From Candidatus Woesebacteria bacterium (GTDB taxonomy: Bacteria > Patescibacteriota > Microgenomatia > UBA8517), in the NCBI GenBank assembly GCA_030699485.1, contig JAUYMM010000046.1, forward strand, positions 1 to 9,378: a stretch of 9,378 nt of DNA, written 5' to 3'. Position numbers and translations under genes: made by a program. Below the pieces are notes generated by a model. That model saw nothing but the letters and a program-made list of their open reading frames with translations. It was not told the origin of the DNA and made no database searches. Of this stretch, positions 4,914 to 9,378 are shown in pieces; within the stretch, counting starts at the first letter, position 1; every line of letters starts with the position of its first letter.

Positions 4914-7532
4914 ATGGAAATTGGTAAAATTAAACAAATTGAAATAACTTCAGAATTATCTAAATCATACGTTGATTATGCAATGAGTGTTATTGTTGCC
5001 CGTGCTCTTCCTGACGTTCGTGATGGTCTTAAACCAGTTCACAGAAGAATTTTATATGCCATGGCTCAGATGGGTCTAAAACATAGTGGTCCATTTTCTA
5101 AATCTGCAAAAGTTGTTGGAGAAGTTTTGGGTAAATATCATCCACATGGTGATACTGCTGTTTATGATACTGCCGTTAGAATGGTTCAAGATTTTTCACT
5201 TCGTTATCCACTTCTTAAAGGTCAAGGAAATTTTGGCTCTGTCGATGGGGATTCTGCTGCAGCCATGAGATATAGCGAAATGAAGCTATCAGCAATTTCT
5301 GAATATCTTTTAGCTGACATCGAAAAAGATACAGTAGATTACATTGATAATTTTGATGCAACACTCAAGGAACCAACTTTTATGCCTGCTCTTCTTCCCA
5401 ATTTGCTTCTAATGGGTTCTGAAGGTATTGCTGTTGGAATGGCTACAAAAATTCCACCACATAATTTAACTGAAGTTGTTGATGCAATTCTTGATATGAT
5501 CAAAAAAGGAAGAGTAACTATAGAAAATGAGGATAATCATAACCAAGAAAACGAATTTGTCATCAAAAAAATTAATTTAATCGCATCTGGTGAAGCAAAA
5601 AGCTTTACTCAAGATGAGGTTGATCCAAAGAGCATTTCTTTCGAGACCGACGCATCGGTCGATGAAATAACAGATATACTTCCAGGTCCTGATTTTCCTA
5701 CAGGAGGTGCTATTTATGGTGCAAATTCACTAAAAGAAGTATATGCAACAGGTAGAGGTAGAATTGTGGTTCGTGGTATTGCAGAAATTGTAAATGGTGA
5801 AAAACGATCTCAGATAATTATTTCTGAAATTCCATATCAAGTAAATAAGGCTGAGATGGTTGCTAAAATTGCAGAACTTGTAAAGACAAAAAAATTAATA
5901 GGAATTGCAGACCTAAGAGATGAGTCCGACAAGGACGGTATGAGAGTTGCGATAGACCTTAAAAAAGATGCTAAACCGAAATCAGTTTTAAATAATATTT
6001 ATAAACATACCAGGCTTCAAACTACATTTTCTGCCAACTTTGTTGCTCTTGTTGACGGAACACCTCATACACTAAATCTAAAACAAATTTTGGTTGAATA
6101 TATTAAACACAGGCAAAAAGTAGTCGTTAGAAGAACAATTTTTGAGTTAACAGAAGCAAAACGCAGAGCTCATATATTAGAAGGTTTAAAGATAGCACTT
6201 GATAACTTAGATGCAGTAATTAAGACAATTAGAGAAAGTAAAACTCAAGAAGAGGCAAAAACGAATTTAATAACAAGATTTAAATTGTCAGAAATTCAAG
6301 CCACGGCAATTCTTGATATGCAACTTAGGCGTTTAGCAGCTTTGGAACGAGAGAAAATTGAAAAAGAGTATCAAGAAATTAAGAAATTTATTGATGAATT
6401 AATTGCGATTTTGAAAGACCCACAACGAATATTAACAATAATTAACATAGAGCTTACTGAACTCAAAGCAAAATTTGGAGATAGTCGAAAAACAAAGATT
6501 TATAAAAGTAAGATAGGGGAGTTCTCGGAAGAAGATTTGGTTGCAAAAGAAGACTGTTTAGTAACTGTAACCAAGACTGGTTATATTAAAAGAGTTCCAA
6601 AAAATACATATAAAGCACAAAGAAGAGGTGGTAAGGGTGTAATAGGAATGACCACTAAAGAAGAAGATGAAATTGATCACTTGGTAACTGCTTCAACTCA
6701 TGATCAAATTTTATTCTTTACCAATAAAGGTCGTGTTTTTGGTACAAAAGTATATGAAATACCAGAATCATCTCGCCAAGCAAAAGGGCAAGCGCTAGTC
6801 AATTTCCTAAACCTTGAAAGCGGAGAAGTTATCAAATCAATTTTACCAATGGACAAAAATTTAAAAGCCAAACATTTGATATTGGCTACATCTTTAGGAA
6901 TTATCAAAAAAACTGAATTAAGACATTATGAAAATTTGCGAGCAAACGGTTTAATCGCAATAAAACTACAAGGAACTGACAGTTTGATATCAGCTCACTT
7001 AACTTATGGGTCAGATAATATCATGCTTTTAACTAAGAAGGGTATGTCAATTAGATTCCCTGAAGGAAATGTTAGACCTATGGGCAGAGCAACAACAGGT
7101 GTAACTGGAGTAAAACTTGATGATGGAGATAGCGTGATTGGAATGGAAGTTTTTCCTGAAAAGTTAGAAAAATCAACTGACAAAAGAAAAAAGATATTTA
7201 GAGATATACTAACAATTTCAATTCATGGACTTGGGAAAAGAACTAGATTTGACCTATTTCCAGTTCAGAAAAGGGCAGGTAAAGGGCTTAAAGCCTGTGT
7301 AATATCAGAAAAAACAGGTGAACTTGCTTGTGCAGCCATGGTTACTGAAAAGTCAGAACAATTAGTAATTACCTCTAAAAAAGGGCAAGTGATAAAACTA
7401 CCTGTTAAAAACATTCCACAATTAGGTAGAGCTACACAAGGAGTTATTATTATGAGATTTGCAAACAAAGGTGATACTATTGCCGCCGCCACAGTTCTTC
7501 TAAAAACTGGAGATGAGGAAGAAGAAGTTTGA
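4914..7532 (+). CDS. gyrA: DNA gyrase subunit A
   Basis: The 872-aa breakage-reunion subunit of type IIA topoisomerase; with GyrB it introduces negative supercoils using ATP. The N-terminal part has SVIVARALPDVRDGLKPVHR (25-44), the DNA gate helix KYHPHGDTAVYD and the catalytic Tyr120 in AAAMRYSE. At the quinolone-determining positions it carries T81 (E. coli S83) and D85 (E. coli D87). The GyrA box QRRGGKG is at 569-575, and six pinwheel repeats can be followed from about residue 535 to 855, so it is gyrase and not ParC. An extra segment of about 45 residues (roughly 199-243) sits before TDASVDEI...GPDFPTGG (to 265). The C-terminus is an acidic tail (GDEEEEV). The start is 6 bases after the malic enzyme stop, with only an AGG 2-4 bases upstream, so cotranscription is likely. 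The gene ends with TGA. Confidence 0.97.
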   Translation: MEIGKIKQIEITSELSKSYVDYAMSVIVARALPDVRDGLKPVHRRILYAMAQMGLKHSGPFSKSAKVVGEVLGKYHPHGDTAVYDTAVRMVQDFSLRYPLLKGQGNFGSVDGDSAAAMRYSEMKLSAISEYLLADIEKDTVDYIDNFDATLKEPTFMPALLPNLLLMGSEGIAVGMATKIPPHNLTEVVDAILDMIKKGRVTIENEDNHNQENEFVIKKINLIASGEAKSFTQDEVDPKSISFETDASVDEITDILPGPDFPTGGAIYGANSLKEVYATGRGRIVVRGIAEIVNGEKRSQIIISEIPYQVNKAEMVAKIAELVKTKKLIGIADLRDESDKDGMRVAIDLKKDAKPKSVLNNIYKHTRLQTTFSANFVALVDGTPHTLNLKQILVEYIKHRQKVVVRRTIFELTEAKRRAHILEGLKIALDNLDAVIKTIRESKTQEEAKTNLITRFKLSEIQATAILDMQLRRLAALEREKIEKEYQEIKKFIDELIAILKDPQRILTIINIELTELKAKFGDSRKTKIYKSKIGEFSEEDLVAKEDCLVTVTKTGYIKRVPKNTYKAQRRGGKGVIGMTTKEEDEIDHLVTASTHDQILFFTNKGRVFGTKVYEIPESSRQAKGQALVNFLNLESGEVIKSILPMDKNLKAKHLILATSLGIIKKTELRHYENLRANGLIAIKLQGTDSLISAHLTYGSDNIMLLTKKGMSIRFPEGNVRPMGRATTGVTGVKLDDGDSVIGMEVFPEKLEKSTDKRKKIFRDILTISIHGLGKRTRFDLFPVQKRAGKGLKACVISEKTGELACAAMVTEKSEQLVITSKKGQVIKLPVKNIPQLGRATQGVIIMRFANKGDTIAAATVLLKTGDEEEEV

Positions 7533-7547
7533 CAATATTGATTTTTG

Positions 7548-7709
7548 TTAAGTTTTTTCAACAGGTTTTTGGACAGGGGCAATAATTTTCTCACTTTCAT
7601 CGGCTGTTCCCGTAGCTATTTTTGTTATTTCAAGTAAAGCTAACAATATAGGATCTACAAAACGTTTAACGGCCAATTCTTCTTTTTTAGTCAATTCTCT
7701 TTCTATCAT
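7548..7709 (-). CDS. Small unknown protein, 53 aa
   Basis: I do not recognise this protein. The frame starts at an ATG (7709-7707) and ends at TAA (7550-7548). The sequence begins MIERELTKKEELAVKRFVDP, then has a hydrophobic stretch ILLALLEITKIA (21-32), probably one amphipathic helix, and a charged tail ending PVQKPVEKT. No alternative start lies upstream before an in-frame stop (7739-7737). It lies 34 bases downstream of the 93-aa gene on the same strand and probably shares its transcript; a (TAC)4 run (7725-7736) lies in between. It converges on gyrA with a 15-bp gap. It is the only plausible coding content in the 7533-7743 interval. A normal start, lack of rare-codon runs and the gene-packed setting favour a real gene, but a 53-codon frame can arise by chance. 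Confidence 0.45.
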   Translation of the reverse strand: MIERELTKKEELAVKRFVDPILLALLEITKIATGTADESEKIIAPVQKPVEKT

Positions 7710-7743
7710 TTGTGGATAGTTTAATACTACTACTACTTAGAAG

Positions 7744-8025
7744 TCAAGCGAAGGCTGGATGAGAATTAAAAGGGTGGATATTTTGGAGTTTTTCAATTTG
7801 ATCTGAGTGATCTCTTGAATGTTGAGACAACATTGCCTGTTCTTCTCTAGTATCCTTTAGTTCCTTCATCAGAGCATCTTCTCTGCTATAAAATTCTTCT
7901 TTTGTTGGTAAATGTTTTATATCTTCCCTTGTAATTAAACCTAATTCATGAACTTTTTCGTCAAATACTAATTCAAAGACATTTTTTATTTTTTTTAATA
8001 AATTTGCTTCATTATAATCATTCAT
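7744..8025 (-). CDS. Small unknown protein with C-terminal coiled coil, 93 aa
   Basis: A 93-aa protein of unknown function. Residues 1-25 are rich in Lys, Asn and hydrophobics, and the middle has GLITREDIKHLPTKEEFYSR. From about residue 45 to 82 it is almost all charged and helical (DALMKELKDTREEQAMLSQ, then HSRDHSDQIEKLQ), with heptad-like spacing that suggests a coiled coil. It ends NIHPFNSHPAFA. There is no signal peptide, membrane segment or Cys. The layout resembles small coiled-coil adaptor-like proteins I associate with CPR genomes, but I cannot name a family. The start at 8025 sits exactly where a TTGACA-17-TTTAAT promoter predicts transcription to begin, so the mRNA would be leaderless; an in-frame second Met is absent. 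The 53-aa gene follows after 34 bases. The gene ends with TGA. Confidence 0.75.
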   Translation of the reverse strand: MNDYNEANLLKKIKNVFELVFDEKVHELGLITREDIKHLPTKEEFYSREDALMKELKDTREEQAMLSQHSRDHSDQIEKLQNIHPFNSHPAFA

Positions 8026-8031
8026 AATTAT

Positions 8032-8060
8032 ATTAAATCACTAATTGAAATTTCTGTCAA
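8032..8060 (-). promoter_or_regulatory. Leaderless promoter of the 93-aa gene
   Basis: Minus strand: perfect TTGACA (8060-8055), 17-bp spacer, TTTAAT (8037-8032, 5 of 6). Six bases separate the -10 from the ATG at 8025, which places the predicted transcription start on the A of the start codon. Its -35 box lies within the spacer of the opposing SIMPL promoter. Confidence 0.6.
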
Positions 8061-8072
8061 TTAAAGTATGAT
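8045..8072 (+). promoter_or_regulatory. Leaderless promoter of the SIMPL gene
   Basis: TTGAAA (8045-8050, 5 of 6), 16-bp spacer, TATGAT (8067-8072, 5 of 6). Six bases follow before the ATG at 8079, so transcription should begin on the start codon itself. No Shine-Dalgarno sequence is present. The -35 box lies in the spacer of the minus-strand promoter. Confidence 0.6.
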
Positions 8073-8078
8073 TGTTAT

Positions 8079-8777
8079 ATGAAAAGAGTTGTAAGTATTA
8101 TTATTTTTTTTATTTTTCTTTTTGTATATTCTAAATGGGGACCAAGTATTCCAATTTCTGTTCTTACACAATCAAAAGGTGAACCCATGATTGTTTCTGA
8201 TACTGGAAAAGTAACTGTAGTACCTGACATTGCAAAGGTCACTATTGGTATTGAAGAGCAAGGACAAACATTAAAACAAGTTCAGAGTGCAGTAAATGCA
8301 AAGTCAAAAACACTTACAGATTCATTAAAAAAACTAGGAATTGATGAAAAAGATATAAAAACTACAAATTACAATGTCTATCCTGAATATAATTATGAAT
8401 CAACTCCATACAAAATAAATGGTTATAGAGTATCAACAAATTATGAAGTAAAAATTATAGATTTTGGCATTGTCAACGAAGTGCTAACAATGGCGACGCA
8501 AAGCGGAGCGGTTGTCATTGGAAACATTAGTTTTGAAGTTAATGAAAAGACAAAACTTGAATATACTAATAAAGCCAGAGAAGAAGCTGTTAAATTAGCA
8601 AAGAATAAAGCAGAAGGACTGGCCAAGGCAGCAGGGGTTACATTGGGGAAAATAATTAACGTAACAGAATCACAAGGAGTTGATTATCCAAGACCAATGA
8701 TGGCATTAGAAAAAGCAAACATAACCCCAGGTGAAACAGAAATACAAGTTACAGTGACTCTTTCATATAGTCTTTAA
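8079..8777 (+). CDS. SIMPL (DUF541/YggE-like) domain protein, membrane-anchored
   Basis: A 232-aa extracytoplasmic protein. Residues 1-3 (MKR) are basic, and residues 4-17 form a hydrophobic segment (VVSIIIFFIFLFVY) that acts as signal peptide or anchor; there is no lipobox. The SIMPL domain runs from about residue 36 (PMIVSDTGKVTVVPDIAKV) to the end. Family marks are G-x-V-x-V-x-PD-x-A at 43-52, GIDEKDIKTTNYNVYPEYNY (88-107), INGYRVSTNYEV (113-124), the helix REEAVKLAKNKAEGLAKAAG (167-186) and the closing strand TEIQVTVTLSYSL. SIMPL proteins (E. coli YggE, Brucella BP26) form periplasmic or surface oligomers linked to stress tolerance, with no known enzymatic activity. The length fits the family. 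The gene is divergent from the 93-aa gene, and its last 29 bases overlap the 3' end of the opposing LCP gene. Confidence 0.92.
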   Translation: MKRVVSIIIFFIFLFVYSKWGPSIPISVLTQSKGEPMIVSDTGKVTVVPDIAKVTIGIEEQGQTLKQVQSAVNAKSKTLTDSLKKLGIDEKDIKTTNYNVYPEYNYESTPYKINGYRVSTNYEVKIIDFGIVNEVLTMATQSGAVVIGNISFEVNEKTKLEYTNKAREEAVKLAKNKAEGLAKAAGVTLGKIINVTESQGVDYPRPMMALEKANITPGETEIQVTVTLSYSL

Positions 8778-9378
8778 TATTCACTCCTTCTTTTGGAATT
8801 AATATATAAGCTCCTGCAGAACTTTTACTCTGAGTTAATACGTTCTGATCAGAGATACCAAGATATGAAATTGCATATTCCAATGGGTTCCCAATTTTAG
8901 AAAGCATATTATTAACAGAATCGATATTAAAATCTGTTGTAACAAAACTAAACGTTTTTTCAATAGATGCAATATCTGCCTTTTGAAGTATTGCTTTTAG
9001 TACTTCAAATTGACGCATGCTTCTGCCAAAGTCTCCATCACCGTGACGACTTCTAACATATTTTAAAGCTTCCTCTCCGTTCATTTGATTTAATCCCACA
9101 CCATACGAGATAGTTTCATATCTACATATAAATTGTTTTTCAAGTTCAAAACCTGAATATTTTGTATGTAAACTGGCAACCTCATCAGATAACTTTCCAC
9201 AGAGTTCATTTTCTTTGCCCTTAACTGGATAGAAGTTATCTGTATATGCTTTCTTAACATCAACAGTAATACTTTCTAACGAATCAATCATTTTTACAAA
9301 AGAATTAAAATCAATAGATATAAAGTTAGAAATAGCAAGACCCGTCACTCCTGTTAATGCATCTTTTAATGATGGATC
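8749..9378 (-). CDS. LCP (LytR-CpsA-Psr) family envelope protein, C-terminal part (5' cut by window edge)
   Basis: The frame is open to the window edge, so the gene starts beyond 9378; 209 residues are visible. LCP enzymes sit outside the membrane and transfer polyprenyl-phosphate-linked glycopolymers onto peptidoglycan or other acceptors. The visible order is typical: AISNFISIDFNSFVKMIDSL (fragment 15-34), ITVDV (37-41), then QMNGEEALKYVRSRHGDGDF with GRSMRQ (ending about residue 123). The conserved Arg and Asp residues of that segment bind the lipid pyrophosphate. Between them is an insert with PVKGKENELCGK and FICRYET, carrying Cys60 and Cys85, which could form a disulfide outside the cell. 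I recall this insert from CPR homologues. A GTG at 9348 is internal, since the frame continues upstream with matching family sequence. The N-terminal membrane anchor is not in the window. Confidence 0.92.
   Translation of the reverse strand, partial: DPSLKDALTGVTGLAISNFISIDFNSFVKMIDSLESITVDVKKAYTDNFYPVKGKENELCGKLSDEVASLHTKYSGFELEKQFICRYETISYGVGLNQMNGEEALKYVRSRHGDGDFGRSMRQFEVLKAILQKADIASIEKTFSFVTTDFNIDSVNNMLSKIGNPLEYAISYLGISDQNVLTQSKSSAGAYILIPKEGVNIKDYMKESL

Noticed and set aside
7533..7562. Possible terminator between gyrA and the small minus-strand gene (CAATATTG followed by ATTTTT; TGTT...AACA pairing)
   Set aside because: Stems are only 4 bp and AT-only or nearly so; not a convincing intrinsic terminator.
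7265..7600. 111-codon minus-strand frame across the gyrA 3' end
   Set aside because: Mostly antisense to the last GyrA pinwheel blades. The non-gyrA part is better explained by the 53-codon frame at 7548-7709.
7725..7736. (TAC)4 microsatellite
   Set aside because: Real but short; no coding frame depends on it, so it is mentioned only with the small genes.
8486..8518. CAATG...CATTG inverted repeat within the SIMPL gene
   Set aside because: Five-base arms with a loop of over 20 bases inside conserved coding sequence; expected by chance.
1..9378. Alternative genetic code (UGA as Gly or Trp)
   Set aside because: gyrA and the 93-aa gene end at TGA in family-appropriate places, and no conserved Gly or Trp position is encoded by TGA.
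1..9378. CRISPR array, insertion sequence, tRNA, rRNA or attachment site
   Set aside because: No regularly spaced repeats, transposase fragments, terminal repeats or tRNA-like cloverleaf were seen on either strand; the window is nearly all protein-coding.

Overview
This AT-rich window reads like a piece of a small, densely packed bacterial genome, most likely a Candidate Phyla Radiation (Patescibacteria) member and perhaps a Microgenomates lineage. Three things point there, each as inference: the LCP-family protein carries a Cys-containing insert ending in CRYET that I associate from memory with CPR homologues; gene starts almost never have a Shine-Dalgarno sequence, and promoters sit right against the start codons; and neighbouring genes overlap at both 5' and 3' ends. 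TGA ends at least two genes and TGG encodes Trp, so nothing suggests UGA recoding as in Gracilibacteria/Absconditabacteria.

Layout. 1-585 (+) is the C-terminal part of a membrane ion-pumping pyrophosphatase (hppA). It overlaps tail to tail with a minus-strand DEDDy 3'-5' exonuclease (536-1108). A short divergent promoter region (1109-1205) then opens a plus-strand run of five genes: a small cupin (1206-1595), a GHMP-family sugar kinase (1588-2586), a radical SAM enzyme with one likely auxiliary Fe-S cluster (2590-3720), malic enzyme (3753-4907) and gyrA (4914-7532). The first three overlap or nearly touch and look like one unit. Malic enzyme has its own weak promoter-like element, and gyrA follows it by 6 nt. 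Two small minus-strand genes of unknown function follow (53 aa at 7548-7709, 93 aa at 7744-8025). The second is divergent from a SIMPL-domain surface protein (8079-8777) across a 53-bp gap in which two promoters are interlocked. The window ends in the 3' part of an LCP (LytR-CpsA-Psr) cell-envelope protein on the minus strand (8749-9378), which overlaps the SIMPL gene tail to tail.

How the genes may work together. PPase and malic enzyme fit a fermentative economy: pyrophosphate-driven ion pumping, and malate to pyruvate with reduced cofactor. LCP and SIMPL act at the envelope. The least explained part is the cupin / sugar kinase / radical SAM unit. Its tight packing suggests one small pathway, probably phosphorylation and radical-based modification of a sugar or sugar-like small molecule, but the substrate cannot be read from the sequence. 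I found no RNA genes, CRISPR array, insertion sequence or convincing terminator.
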